From positions 102,054 to 166,053 of the forward strand of contig NZ_MKVJ01000017.1 in assembly GCF_001898805.1 (NCBI RefSeq): a DNA stretch of 64,000 bases, given 5' to 3'. A program made the position numbers and the translations under genes. The stretch's first letter is position 1. Each line of letters begins with the position of its first letter. Below are positions 8,798 through 17,297 of the stretch, piece by piece. The stretch is from Leifsonia sp. 71-9 (GTDB taxonomy: Bacteria; Actinomycetota; Actinomycetes; Actinomycetales; Microbacteriaceae). The notes under the pieces were generated by a model. It was not told where the DNA came from. It worked only from the letters and a program-made list of their open reading frames with translations, and ran no database searches.

Positions 8798-10216
8798 ATG
8801 AGTCACCCGAACGTCTCGACCGCCGCCGGCCCGGCCGCGTCCGTGTCGCCCACTCTCAGGGGAGGCCGCGCGGTCGGCCTCGTCGTCACGCTGGTCCTCG
8901 GCGTGCTGTCGTACCAGCTCAACGCGAGCATGCTGTCGCCCGCCCTGCCCGACATGGCGAAGGAGCTGAACGTCGACGTCGGCTCGGTCTCCCAGGTCAC
9001 CTCGCTGTTCTTCCTCGCGGGCTCGATCGGAGGCGTCGTCCTGTCGCGCTGGAGCGACTTCGTCGGCCGTCGCCGGTCGCTCATCATCGTGCTGGCGATC
9101 CTCGCGGTCGGCACCCTGCTCTGCATCTTCGCGCCGAACCTGCCGATCCTCCTCGTGGGCCGCGTGCTCCAGGGGGCGTCGAGCGCCGCGTTCCAGCTGG
9201 CGTACATCATCCTGAGCGAGTCGCTCAGCGCCAAAGTCTTCGGCACCACGCTCGGGATCATCACCGCGGTCAACGGCGGCGTCGGCGGCCTCGACGGCTG
9301 GGTCGGCGGACTGCTGACGGACAACTTCGGCTTCCGCTCGGTGTTCGTCGTGATCTTCGTCTTCGGGATCGTCGCCCTGCTGGCCGTGATCGTCGCCGTG
9401 CCGCGCGGCGGGCGACCGACACCGACCGGAACGATGGACTGGTGGGGCGCCGCCGCGCTGTCCGTGGCCCTGATCGGCCTGACCTACTTCGTCTCGAACG
9501 GCTCCTCGCTGGGCTGGGTCGCCCCGCTCACGCTCGTGTTCCTCGCCGTCGGGGTGGTCGCCTTCGTGGCGTTCTGGCTGATCGAGAAGCGCCGCACCTC
9601 GCCGCTGATCGCCGTCGAGCACCTCCGGTCGCGCCAGGTGTGGCCGGTCATCGTCACCACCGTCCTCACGCTGTCGGGCATCTTCGCGGTGATCAACTTC
9701 ACCGTCGTGCTGCTGAGCCAGAACACCGAGATCGGCTTCGGGCTCGACGCGGCCACGTCGGCGCTGCTCTTCCTCACCCCGGCCGCCCTGATCGGCGTCT
9801 TCGCCGCCCCGCTCTCCGGCTGGCTCGCGGGACGCGCGGGCTGGCTCCGCATCCTGCGCATCGGGCTGCTGCTGAGCACGATCGCGCTCGTCGTCATCGC
9901 GTTCGTCCCGACCAGCCAGGGTGTCGTGCTCGCCGCGGTCGCGTTCCTCGGGATCACCTATAACGGCCTCGTGCTGACGACCGTCAACGGCCTGGGCGTG
10001 CTGCTCTCGCCGCCGGACGCGCCGGCGGCGCTGCCCGGCCTGAACGGAGCGGCCTTCGGCATCGGCGCCAGCCTCGGCATCGGCATCGTCGCTCCGTTCG
10101 CGGCCTCCGGCTCGCTGGGCGGCGTGACGACGGCGCTGTGGATCTCGGTGGTCATCACCGTCCTGGCCCTCCTCACCAGCCTGCTCATCCGCCCCCGCGC
10201 CGGACAGCGCATCTGA
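8798..10216 (+). CDS. MFS transporter, probable nucleoside/purine uptake
   Basis: Membrane carrier of 472 residues with about 12-14 hydrophobic helices. The conserved loop between helices 2 and 3 reads LSRWSDFVGRRRSLI, a clear major-facilitator signature. An N-terminal tail of about 30 residues is cytoplasmic. It is first in an operon with nucleoside hydrolase (22 bases apart) and adenosine deaminase. The family sequence alone (drug/proton-antiporter-like) would suggest export of drugs; the operon and the GntR-ribokinase neighbours argue for nucleoside import. That substrate is inferred only from context. Confidence 0.85.
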   Translation: MSHPNVSTAAGPAASVSPTLRGGRAVGLVVTLVLGVLSYQLNASMLSPALPDMAKELNVDVGSVSQVTSLFFLAGSIGGVVLSRWSDFVGRRRSLIIVLAILAVGTLLCIFAPNLPILLVGRVLQGASSAAFQLAYIILSESLSAKVFGTTLGIITAVNGGVGGLDGWVGGLLTDNFGFRSVFVVIFVFGIVALLAVIVAVPRGGRPTPTGTMDWWGAAALSVALIGLTYFVSNGSSLGWVAPLTLVFLAVGVVAFVAFWLIEKRRTSPLIAVEHLRSRQVWPVIVTTVLTLSGIFAVINFTVVLLSQNTEIGFGLDAATSALLFLTPAALIGVFAAPLSGWLAGRAGWLRILRIGLLLSTIALVVIAFVPTSQGVVLAAVAFLGITYNGLVLTTVNGLGVLLSPPDAPAALPGLNGAAFGIGASLGIGIVAPFAASGSLGGVTTALWISVVITVLALLTSLLIRPRAGQRI

Positions 10217-10238
10217 CACCGAACACCGAAAGAAGAGC

Positions 10239-11207
10239 ATGAGCACCACCGATCAGCGCCTCCCCGTCTACCTCGACTGCGACACCGGGATCGACGACTC
10301 CCTCGCCCTCGCCTACCTACTCGCCGCCCCCGGCGTGGACCTCGTGGGCGTCGGCACCGTGAGCGGCAACACCAGCGCCTCCCAGGCCGCGAGGAACACC
10401 CTCGACCTGCTCGGGCTGGCGGGCCGGGAGGGCGTCCCGGTCGCGCAGGGAGCGGAGGACTGGTCGACGCGGGCGTTCGACGGCGGTGTTCCGCACATCC
10501 ACGGCTGGAACGGCGTCGGCGGGGTGGAGCTGCCGCGTGGCGCGGGGGAGGCGGCCGGCGCGTCCGCGACCGACCTCCTCCTCCGGCTCTCGCACGAGCA
10601 CGAGGGCGAGCTGCGCCTCGTCACGGTCGGGCCGCTGACCAACATCGCCCTCGCGCTCGAGGCCGACCCGGGCCTGGCCCGACGGGTGAAGGAAGTGACG
10701 ATCATGGGAGGCGCGGCGCTCGTGCCTGGCAACGTCACCGCCGTCGCCGAGGCGAACGTCTGGAACGATCCGGAGGCCGCGCGGATCGTGCTCGCGGCCG
10801 ACTGGGACGTCACGCTGGTGCCGCTCGACGTCACCCTGGAGAACACGCTGGACGAGTCCGACCGCGCCCGCCTGCTGGGCTCGGAGGTGCCGCTCGCGGT
10901 GGCGCTGGGGCGGATGCTCGACCACTACTTCGACTTCTACGTCGACTTCTACGGCGAACGCAGCTGCGCCCTCCACGATCCCCTCGCCGCGGCGATCGCG
11001 GTGGGCGGTGTGGTCCCGACCGTGGCGCCCGCCGTCCCGGTGGAGGTCGACGCGACCGGGGGCCCCGGGCGTGGCCAGACCATCTGCGACCTGCGCGGCC
11101 AGCGCCTCGGCTCCGTCGACCAGCCGGGTGCGCGGACGCGGGTGGTGCTCGGCACGGACCGGCCGCTCGGGCCGCACCTGATCGAGCGGCTCACGACCGC
11201 ATGCTGA
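10239..11207 (+). CDS. nucleoside hydrolase (IunH family)
   Basis: Cleaves the N-glycosidic bond of ribonucleosides to base plus ribose. 322 residues. The calcium-binding signature VYLDCDTGIDDSLAL is at residues 10-24, and the later family elements TVGPLTNIALAL (about 129) and IMGGAA (about 155) are present; the C-terminal metal Asp lies in LHDPLAA (about 247). Seven bases overlap the deaminase gene (ATGCTGA). The ribose formed would be used by ribokinase. Whether it prefers purine or pyrimidine nucleosides cannot be read from the sequence; the adenosine deaminase neighbour points to inosine/adenosine. Confidence 0.92.
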   Translation: MSTTDQRLPVYLDCDTGIDDSLALAYLLAAPGVDLVGVGTVSGNTSASQAARNTLDLLGLAGREGVPVAQGAEDWSTRAFDGGVPHIHGWNGVGGVELPRGAGEAAGASATDLLLRLSHEHEGELRLVTVGPLTNIALALEADPGLARRVKEVTIMGGAALVPGNVTAVAEANVWNDPEAARIVLAADWDVTLVPLDVTLENTLDESDRARLLGSEVPLAVALGRMLDHYFDFYVDFYGERSCALHDPLAAAIAVGGVVPTVAPAVPVEVDATGGPGRGQTICDLRGQRLGSVDQPGARTRVVLGTDRPLGPHLIERLTTAC

Positions 11208-12166
11208 TCAATCTGCACACCCACCTGGAGGGGCGCGTCCGCCCGAGCACGGCGGCCGCCCTGGCTTCGTCCGCCGGCCTCGACGCCGGGATCGACTGGC
11301 AGCGCGCGCTGGAGCTCGACGCGCCCTCCGACTTGACGGACTACCTGGCGAAGGTGTCGTCCTCCTACCCCTTCTTCGGGAGCCGCGACTCCCTCACCCG
11401 CATCGCGCGGGAGGCGGTGGAGGACGCGCACGCCGACGGGCAGGACTACCTGGAGCTGCGCTTCGGGCCGGCGACGCACGTGCGGGACGGCTTCGGCCTG
11501 AGCGATGTGATCGCCGCCGTGTGCGAAGGGGTGAAGCAGGGCACCGCCATCACCGGGATGCCCGCCGGCGTCGTCGTCGCGGCGCTCCGGCTGCACGATG
11601 CGGCGGCCAACGAGTCCGTCGCCCGGGCCGCCGCGCGCTTCGCCGGCGACGGCGTCGTGGGCTTCGACCTCGCCGGTGACGAGGCGCGCTTCCCCGACCT
11701 GCGTCCGTTCGCGGAGGCGTTCGCCATCGCGCGGGCGGCGGGGCTCGGCCTCACCTGTCATGCCGCGGAGGCCGCTCCGGCCGGCGCCGCGCTCGAGGCG
11801 GTCGAGCTGCTCGGTGTGACACGTATCGGCCACGGGGCGCACATCGTCGACGACCCGGAGGTGCTGGCGCGCGTCGTCGACGCCGGGGTGGCGGTCGAGG
11901 TGTGCCCGACGTCGAACCTCTACACCGGGGCCGTCGCGTCGCTGGCCGTGCACCCCGCCGGCGCGTTCCGCGAGGCGGGCGTCGCCGTGGTCCTCGGCGA
12001 CGACAACCCCCGCCAGACGGGATCCCCGCTGTCGCGGGAGCACGCGCTCCTCGCGGACACGCTCGGATTCGACACGTCCGCGCTGGATCGGCTCGCCGCC
12101 GACAGCATCCGCGTGGGGTTCATGGAGGAGCACGTCCGCTCGGCCCTCGCCGGTCGCGCAGGCTGA
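11201..12166 (+). CDS. adenosine deaminase family protein
   Basis: Zn-dependent deaminase of the adenosine/AMP/adenine group, 321 residues. Metal ligand motif HTHLEG is at residues 6-11, CHAAE at about 187 (most relatives have HAGE), GHGAHI at about 210 and the double Asp in LGDDNP at about 266 (usually TDDP). The set of catalytic residues is therefore complete with small local variants. Translationally coupled to the nucleoside hydrolase. Deaminating adenosine to inosine before hydrolysis would complete the salvage route. Adenine or another amino-purine could also be the substrate. Confidence 0.88.
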   Translation: MLINLHTHLEGRVRPSTAAALASSAGLDAGIDWQRALELDAPSDLTDYLAKVSSSYPFFGSRDSLTRIAREAVEDAHADGQDYLELRFGPATHVRDGFGLSDVIAAVCEGVKQGTAITGMPAGVVVAALRLHDAAANESVARAAARFAGDGVVGFDLAGDEARFPDLRPFAEAFAIARAAGLGLTCHAAEAAPAGAALEAVELLGVTRIGHGAHIVDDPEVLARVVDAGVAVEVCPTSNLYTGAVASLAVHPAGAFREAGVAVVLGDDNPRQTGSPLSREHALLADTLGFDTSALDRLAADSIRVGFMEEHVRSALAGRAG

Positions 12167-12385
12167 CGCGGCTGCGGAGCGTCGCGCAGGGTCAGCCCGA
12201 GACGCGCCAGGACCGGGCGAGGTCGTTGAGCAGCATCCGCCTCGTCCCGACGATCGTCGGGCTTCGATTCAAGTCGAGCGCCCGGCGTCGCACAAGCCGC
12301 GACGCGGGGTGTCGTTCGCTCCTGAGACGGTCGGCGGCGGCAGGACATGATGGGTGTGAGGGACGTGATCCGCAGAGGAGTTGGG

Positions 12386-12964
12386 GTGTTGGCGCTGACG
12401 CCGGAGTCGACGGGCGAGTCGGTCATCGACGACCGCCCGGCGATCGAGCGCCTTCGCCGCGGTGACCGCGACGCCCTGACCCAGCTCTACCGACGCCACG
12501 CCGGCACCGTCTACTGGAACGCGTTCGGCCTGCTCCGCTCGCGTCCGGATGCCGAGGAGATGACGGCGGACGCCTTCCTCACCCTGTGGATGCGTCGGCA
12601 CGAGGTCGAGATCTTCGGCAATTCGGCCCTGCCGTGGCTCATCGTCACGGTCAAGAACCTCAGTCGCAACCGCCTCCGCTCGAACGAGCGCCGCCGGGCG
12701 GAGCACCTGGACGATCGCGACCGCTCCGCGACCGACACCCCCTCGGCCGAGGACCTCGCCGCCCTCGACGAGGCGATGCGCCTCGTGCGCGCGGTCATCG
12801 CCGCCCTGCCGGAGGTCGACCAGGAGATCTTCCGGCTCTGCATGGTGGACGGGCTCACCTACCAGGAGGCCGCGGCGCGTCTCGGTCTCAAGCACGGGTC
12901 CGTGCGCAACCGGCTCTCGCGCGTCCGTCTGCGCCTGCAGCGCGAACTCGGGGATCGGGGGTGA
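12386..12964 (+). CDS. ECF-type RNA polymerase sigma factor
   Basis: 192 residues with both ECF regions: sigma-2 from about residue 20 (ALTQLYRRHAGTVYWNAF, then DAEEMTADAFLTLW) and sigma-4 from about 125 (ALPEVDQEIFRLCMVDGLTYQEAAARLGL). The GTG start was chosen because AGAGGAG ends five bases before it; ATG codons 13 and 12 codons upstream lack a binding site. The next gene, seven bases downstream, encodes a single-span membrane protein and may be its regulator. Binding signal of the sigma factor is unknown. Confidence 0.88.
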   Translation: MLALTPESTGESVIDDRPAIERLRRGDRDALTQLYRRHAGTVYWNAFGLLRSRPDAEEMTADAFLTLWMRRHEVEIFGNSALPWLIVTVKNLSRNRLRSNERRRAEHLDDRDRSATDTPSAEDLAALDEAMRLVRAVIAALPEVDQEIFRLCMVDGLTYQEAAARLGLKHGSVRNRLSRVRLRLQRELGDRG

Positions 12965-12971
12965 GGGCATC

Positions 12972-13475
12972 ATGACGAACACCGCGCCTTCGCTGCCTCC
13001 CGGCTCCGACGCCCGGATCTCCGGGCTGCTCGCCGACGGTCTCACCCGCTACACGCGCACGCGGAAGAAGCGGGCGCGCCTGACCGCGGCCGCGGCGGGC
13101 ATGGCCGTGGTCCTCGGCGCCGGGGGCCTGGCGTGGGCCACCCTCGCGCCCCTCGTGCAGCAGACCCGTTCCGCCTACTGCTACAGCGCGGACAGCACCG
13201 ACTCTCGCTCCACGCAGGTCGGCCTCCCGGACGAGGTCACGGGACCCGACGGCAGCACCTCTCCCGTCGAGACTCCCGCTGACCGCACGGCGAGCGCCCT
13301 CGATCTGTGCTCGTCGGCGTGGGCGGCGGGCATCCTGAGCGACGGCACCGAGGTGCCGCCGCTCGTGGTCTGCGTCCGCAGCGACAACGTCCTCGCGGTC
13401 TTCCCCAAGGACGAGTCCGACCCCCGCAGCGACGAGAAGCTCTGCACCGACCTGGGCCTGGCGCTCGAGCGGTGA
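12972..13475 (+). CDS. single-span membrane protein paired with the ECF sigma factor
   Basis: 167 residues: a basic cytoplasmic segment of about 40 residues, one membrane helix at about 39-62 (LTAAAAGMAVVLGAGG...), and an extracytoplasmic domain of about 100 residues with four cysteine positions (YCYS, LCSS, VVCV, KLCT). Its place immediately after the sigma gene is that of an anti-sigma factor, but it lacks the HxxxCxxC zinc motif of ZAS-type anti-sigma proteins. I do not recognise the family; an atypical anti-sigma or sensor is an inference from position. Confidence 0.72.
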   Translation: MTNTAPSLPPGSDARISGLLADGLTRYTRTRKKRARLTAAAAGMAVVLGAGGLAWATLAPLVQQTRSAYCYSADSTDSRSTQVGLPDEVTGPDGSTSPVETPADRTASALDLCSSAWAAGILSDGTEVPPLVVCVRSDNVLAVFPKDESDPRSDEKLCTDLGLALER

Positions 13476-13520
13476 CGCCCGGCGCGGAGCCGCGGACGGC
13501 CCGGCCGGTGCCCCCTCTCG

Positions 13521-14363
13521 TCAGCCGCTGTGCCGCTGCACGAACTCCAGCGCCTCGTCCGCGACCTCCCGCCAGCCCGAGTCGATGACGAGCGAGTGAC
13601 CGCGGCCCGGGACGACGACCAGTTCGGTGACGCCGGGGTTCTTCTGCTGGATCTTGAACTCGTTCTCGACGACGGACTGCGGAACCGTGTGGTCGTCGCC
13701 GCCGGCGATCAGGAGGAGCGGGCCGCGGTCGTGGTTGTCGGTGACGACCTTGGTCTCGGCGAACGGGTTGAAGTTGGCGGTCGCCGCCTGGAAGATCGGC
13801 ACGGCCGAGGCGGGCACGTGGTACTTCTCGTACAGCGCCCTGCCCTCCTCCTCGGAGACCGCGTTCGTCCAGCCGTAGGCGAACTGCTCGTAGGTGAGGG
13901 TGACGCCGTGCTTCGTGCGGTTGAAGGTCAGGAGCGCGGGCGCGCCGGCCTTGAGCGCCGACGGCGGCAGCGCGGTGACGCCCTGGAACTGCGCGGGATC
14001 GATCGCGACCGTCACCGCGTTCTTCGACTCGCCCGCGAGCTTCTGGGCGATCAGGCCGCCGAAGCTGTGCCCGATCACGACGGGCGCCTGGTCGAGCGCG
14101 TCGATCGCCTCCGCGTAGTGGTCCGTGACCTGCCGCACCATCTTGCCCGCGAAGACGTCCGGATCGGCCTTGGCCTGCTCCACGGTCTCGGGATCGTCGG
14201 GCCAGCCCGGTGCGAGGGTGGCGTAGCCCTGGTCTTCGAAGAGGTCGCGCCACGGCTGCCAGCTGCTCGAGAGCAGCCACAGGCCGTGCACGAACACCAC
14301 GGGCGTGCGCCCGGATGAGTTGGCGGCTTCGACCTCGTCGAGTTCCGTCTGGGTGAGGGGCAT
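13521..14363 (-). CDS. alpha/beta hydrolase
   Basis: Cytoplasmic serine hydrolase of 280 residues. Oxyanion-hole motif VFVHGLW is at residues 23-29; the nucleophile elbow GHSFGG is near 99-104; a C-terminal GRGHS near 257 supplies the likely catalytic His. CGGAG lies seven bases before the ATG. It reads toward the sigma-factor gene pair, with 45 bases between the stops. Substrate unknown; the general fold covers esterases, lipases and haloperoxidase-like enzymes. Confidence 0.85.
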   Translation of the reverse strand: MPLTQTELDEVEAANSSGRTPVVFVHGLWLLSSSWQPWRDLFEDQGYATLAPGWPDDPETVEQAKADPDVFAGKMVRQVTDHYAEAIDALDQAPVVIGHSFGGLIAQKLAGESKNAVTVAIDPAQFQGVTALPPSALKAGAPALLTFNRTKHGVTLTYEQFAYGWTNAVSEEEGRALYEKYHVPASAVPIFQAATANFNPFAETKVVTDNHDRGPLLLIAGGDDHTVPQSVVENEFKIQQKNPGVTELVVVPGRGHSLVIDSGWREVADEALEFVQRHSG

Positions 14364-14457
14364 CGCGACTCCGTTCGTCGGTGTGGTTGTGCGCGAACGG
14401 TACCGGGTGCGACGGGGTCGTGGGGAGGGGGATCTGACGGACCGAGCCCCCGGCTGC

Positions 14458-16185
14458 TCAGGGGCGATCGGATCCCGCGAGCAGCTCCTCCCGCACCGTC
14501 CGCCGCAGCACCTTGCCCACCAGCGACCTCGGCAGCTCGTCGACCTGAACGAAGCGCTTGGGGATCTTGTAGGCCGCGAGGCGCGCGCGGCAGTAGTCGC
14601 GCAGGGCGCCGGCGTCGAGGGTCGCTCCCTCGTTCATGACGACGGCCGCGGCCACGTCCTCGCCGCCCGAGCCGCGGGGCAGGCCGACCACCGCGGCGGC
14701 GCTGACGTCGGGATGGGAGACGAGCGTGTCCTCCACCTCGCTCGGGCTCACATTGAAGCCGCCGGTGACGATGAGCTCCTTGATCCGGTCGATGATGGTC
14801 ACGAACCCGTCCTCCGAGACGGTGACGATGTCGCCGGTGCGCAGCCAGCCGCCCTCGAGGAGCGCCGCGCGCGTGTCGTCGGGGCGCCTCCAGTAGCCGT
14901 GGAAGACCTGCGGGCCGCGGATCAGCAGCTCGCCCGGCTCGCCCGACGGGACGTCGACGGTCACGTCGGCGGGGTCGACGATGCGGATGTCGGTGCTCGG
15001 GAACGGGACGCCGACAGTGCCCGGGCGCCGCGACGGTCCCATCGGGTTGCCGAGGGCGATGGGGGAGGCCTCCGTCATCCCGTAGCCCTCCACGAGGAGG
15101 CCGCCGGTCGTCTCCTCCCAGCGGGCCACGGTGGAGACCGGCAGGCTCATCGCGCCGGAGATGGCGTAGCGGATCCTGCTGAGGTCCAGCCGCTTCTGCT
15201 GGGCCGCGCGGGCCAGCGCGTCGTAGATCGGGGGAACGGCGGGGAGGAACGTCGGCGGCGACGTCCGCGCGGCAGCGATCACCAGATCGACGTCGAAGGT
15301 CGGGAAGAGCACCACGCGCGCGCCGATGCTGAGCGCGGTGGTGAGGCAGAGCGTCAGGCCGTAGGCGTGGAACAGCGGCAGGATACCGTAGAAGACCTCC
15401 TCGCCCTCCCGCAGGCCGGGGACCCAGGCCCTGCCCTGCGCCGCGTTGGCGACGAGGTTGCCGTGGGAGAGGATCGCCCCCTTCGGGATGCCCGTCGTGC
15501 CGCTCGTGTACTGCAGAAGCGCGGCATCCCCGACCCGAGGGCGCGGCGCCCGGCGCGGCAGGGGCCGGTGGGCGACGAGCTGCTCCCACCGGAGCACCCG
15601 CTTCGCCGTCGGGGTGGCGGTCATCGCAGCGCGGGCCGAGCGGGCGCGGCGCAGCGGCAGGCGCAGGGCGGCGCGTTTCGCGAAGGGCAGCGCGCGCGTG
15701 ATGTCGACGGACACCACGCGGTCGGGTACGGCATCGGCCGGGAGGCTCGCGACGGTGTCCGTCGTCTTGTCCCAGACGATGGCGACCTTCGCGCCGTGGT
15801 CCTCGAACTGGTGGCGGAGCTCGCGCGCGGTATAGAGCGGGTTGTGCTCGACGACGATCGCGCCCAGGCGCACGACGGCGTAGAACGCGATCACGTGCTG
15901 CGGGCAGTTGGGGAGCACGAGGGCCACCCGGTCGCCGGCGACGACGCCCAGCTTGCGGAGCCCGTTCGCCGCGCGCGCGACCTGGTCGCCGAGCTCGTCG
16001 TATGTCGTGGTGCGCCCGAAGAACTCGAGCGCTCCGCGGCGTCCGAATCGCCGGACGGACGCGTCGAGAGTGTCGGCGAGCGTGGTCGTCACATCCGGGA
16101 TGTCGTGCGGGACCCCCTCGGCGTAGGAGCTGAACCACGGGCGGGAGTTCCTTGCACCGGGTCGATCCGAGGAAGCGCGCGTCAT
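14458..16185 (-). CDS. AMP-dependent long-chain acyl-CoA ligase
   Basis: Activates a carboxylic acid (probably a fatty acid) with ATP and CoA. 575 residues. The adenylate-forming signature YTSGTTGIPKGAILSHGN is near 217-234, the A5 region EGYGMTEASP near 355, and the C-terminal catalytic lysine in SLVGKVLRR near 556. I start at the ATG because a -10 box TACGGT sits six bases upstream, implying a leaderless mRNA; a GTG six codons further upstream is possible. 94 bases separate it from the hydrolase gene downstream, so the two may be transcribed separately. Confidence 0.9.
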   Translation of the reverse strand: MTRASSDRPGARNSRPWFSSYAEGVPHDIPDVTTTLADTLDASVRRFGRRGALEFFGRTTTYDELGDQVARAANGLRKLGVVAGDRVALVLPNCPQHVIAFYAVVRLGAIVVEHNPLYTARELRHQFEDHGAKVAIVWDKTTDTVASLPADAVPDRVVSVDITRALPFAKRAALRLPLRRARSARAAMTATPTAKRVLRWEQLVAHRPLPRRAPRPRVGDAALLQYTSGTTGIPKGAILSHGNLVANAAQGRAWVPGLREGEEVFYGILPLFHAYGLTLCLTTALSIGARVVLFPTFDVDLVIAAARTSPPTFLPAVPPIYDALARAAQQKRLDLSRIRYAISGAMSLPVSTVARWEETTGGLLVEGYGMTEASPIALGNPMGPSRRPGTVGVPFPSTDIRIVDPADVTVDVPSGEPGELLIRGPQVFHGYWRRPDDTRAALLEGGWLRTGDIVTVSEDGFVTIIDRIKELIVTGGFNVSPSEVEDTLVSHPDVSAAAVVGLPRGSGGEDVAAAVVMNEGATLDAGALRDYCRARLAAYKIPKRFVQVDELPRSLVGKVLRRTVREELLAGSDRP

Positions 16186-16191
16186 GACCTC

Positions 16192-16197
16192 ACCGTA
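16192..16197 (-). promoter_or_regulatory. -10 box TACGGT of the acyl-CoA ligase (leaderless)
   Basis: TACGGT on the minus strand is followed by six bases and the ATG. There is no ribosome binding site in the gap, so the transcript probably begins at the start codon. Confidence 0.55.
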
Positions 16198-16216
16198 GGT
16201 CACCAGCCTGGAGAAA

Positions 16217-16242
16217 GGCCCGAGCGCGGGGGCGCTCGGGCC
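16217..16242 (-). terminator. terminator of the tyrosine phosphatase gene
   Basis: A perfect 11-bp stem (GGCCCGAGCGC with its complement) and four-base loop begins seven bases after the phosphatase stop. Read on the minus strand it is followed by TTTCTCC, a short U-tract. Confidence 0.8.
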
Positions 16243-16248
16243 GAGGGG

Positions 16249-17055
16249 TCACTCCGCCCGCAGCGCCCCGCGCACGGCCGCGAGCTCGTCGTCGGTGAGT
16301 CCGCCGGAGCGCAGGTAGCCGGCGGCGTCGCCGTGGTTCGCGTCGACCCAGTCGAGGGCGGCGGTGATCGCCGAGGCGGGGGACTTGGTCGCGAGCGTCT
16401 CGAGGCGCGGGACCAGGGGGATGCCGAGCTGCGTGATCAGGCCGGTCAGTGCGTCGGCGAAGGTCCCCGCGAGGTTGGTCTGCGTGAGCTCGTAGTCCGC
16501 GACGATCGCGTCGCGATCCGCGCCGGCGACCGAGAGCAGCAGGGCCGCGGCGATGCCGGTGCGGTCCTTGCCAGCGGTGCAGTGGAACAGCACGGCGGGA
16601 CGCTCGGTGCCGACCGAGTCCGCGACCGCGCGGGCGACCCGGGCGAACTGCGGGGCGCTGCTCTGCAGGATGGCGACGTAGAGCTCCTCCAGGGTCGGGA
16701 TCTGCTCCACGAGGGCGGCGATCTGCTCCTGGCTCAGCGCGGCCCGGTCGCCGGAGGGGAGCAGCTGCTTGACCAGCTCGTCCATCGCGCCGCCCAGAAT
16801 GGACAGCTCGACCAGGCGCGTCTCCCCGCCGGCGGGCAGCACATCCGGTGCGCGCAGGCGCTCGCTGTCGGTGCGGAGGTCGATGGCCGTGCCGATCCGC
16901 AGATCGAGGAGGTTCTGCACGCCCGCCGGGGTCAGGGTCGCCAGCGCATCGGAGCGGAACACGACGCCCGGCGCGACCACGGCGCCTCCGTCGAGGGCGA
17001 TGCCGCCCAGATCGCGTGCGTTGTGCGTGCCGTCGATCACCGATGTCAGTTCCAT
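16249..17055 (-). CDS. tyrosine-protein phosphatase (MptpB/DSP-like)
   Basis: 268 residues. The P-loop HCTAGKDRTG is at about 157-166 and carries the nucleophilic Cys and the Arg of the CX5R motif; the lysine following TAG is typical of the MptpB group, whose members also act on phosphoinositides. An N-terminal element HNARDLGG (residues 11-18) is the family's usual opening. GGAGGAATGC precedes the ATG. No signal peptide, so cytoplasmic unless exported by another route. Substrate in this organism unknown. Confidence 0.9.
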   Translation of the reverse strand: MELTSVIDGTHNARDLGGIALDGGAVVAPGVVFRSDALATLTPAGVQNLLDLRIGTAIDLRTDSERLRAPDVLPAGGETRLVELSILGGAMDELVKQLLPSGDRAALSQEQIAALVEQIPTLEELYVAILQSSAPQFARVARAVADSVGTERPAVLFHCTAGKDRTGIAAALLLSVAGADRDAIVADYELTQTNLAGTFADALTGLITQLGIPLVPRLETLATKSPASAITAALDWVDANHGDAAGYLRSGGLTDDELAAVRGALRAE

Positions 17056-17297
17056 GCATTCCTCCAGGCCGGCGTGTCCGTCGAGGATATCAACGCCGTC
17101 CGTCGGAAGGGAAACAGCATGTGATCGGGTCTTTAATCAGACCGGAGAAGAGATGTGACCAAAGGTGTATTCACCCGGGCGAACGCGGGTATTACTTTCA
17201 TTCTGTGCGCCATCGGGGGACGGCGCTGGCGGTGGCGGGCAACGGGGGTTCCTGCCACCGCCGCCTCCGTTAACGGCCGTGACCGCCGCCGCGGGCC
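17056..17297. other. intergenic region between phosphatase start and response-regulator stop
   Basis: 242 bases that hold the phosphatase promoter side and the 3' end of the regulator operon. I see no convincing open frame, RNA or strong hairpin. The stretch 17100-17200 is less GC-rich than its surroundings. Confidence 0.5.

Noticed and set aside
11201..12166. Degenerate, inactive adenosine deaminase
   Set aside because: HAAE for HAGE and GDDNP for TDDP are conservative; all metal ligands and the acid/base residues remain.
12270..12300. TTCGATTCAAGTC resembling a tRNA T-arm
   Set aside because: No matching acceptor, D or anticodon stems in the surrounding 80 bases.
13521..16185. Operon of hydrolase and acyl-CoA ligase for lipid breakdown
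   Set aside because: 94 bases and a separate promoter-like region with its own ribosome binding site lie between them; co-transcription is not supported.
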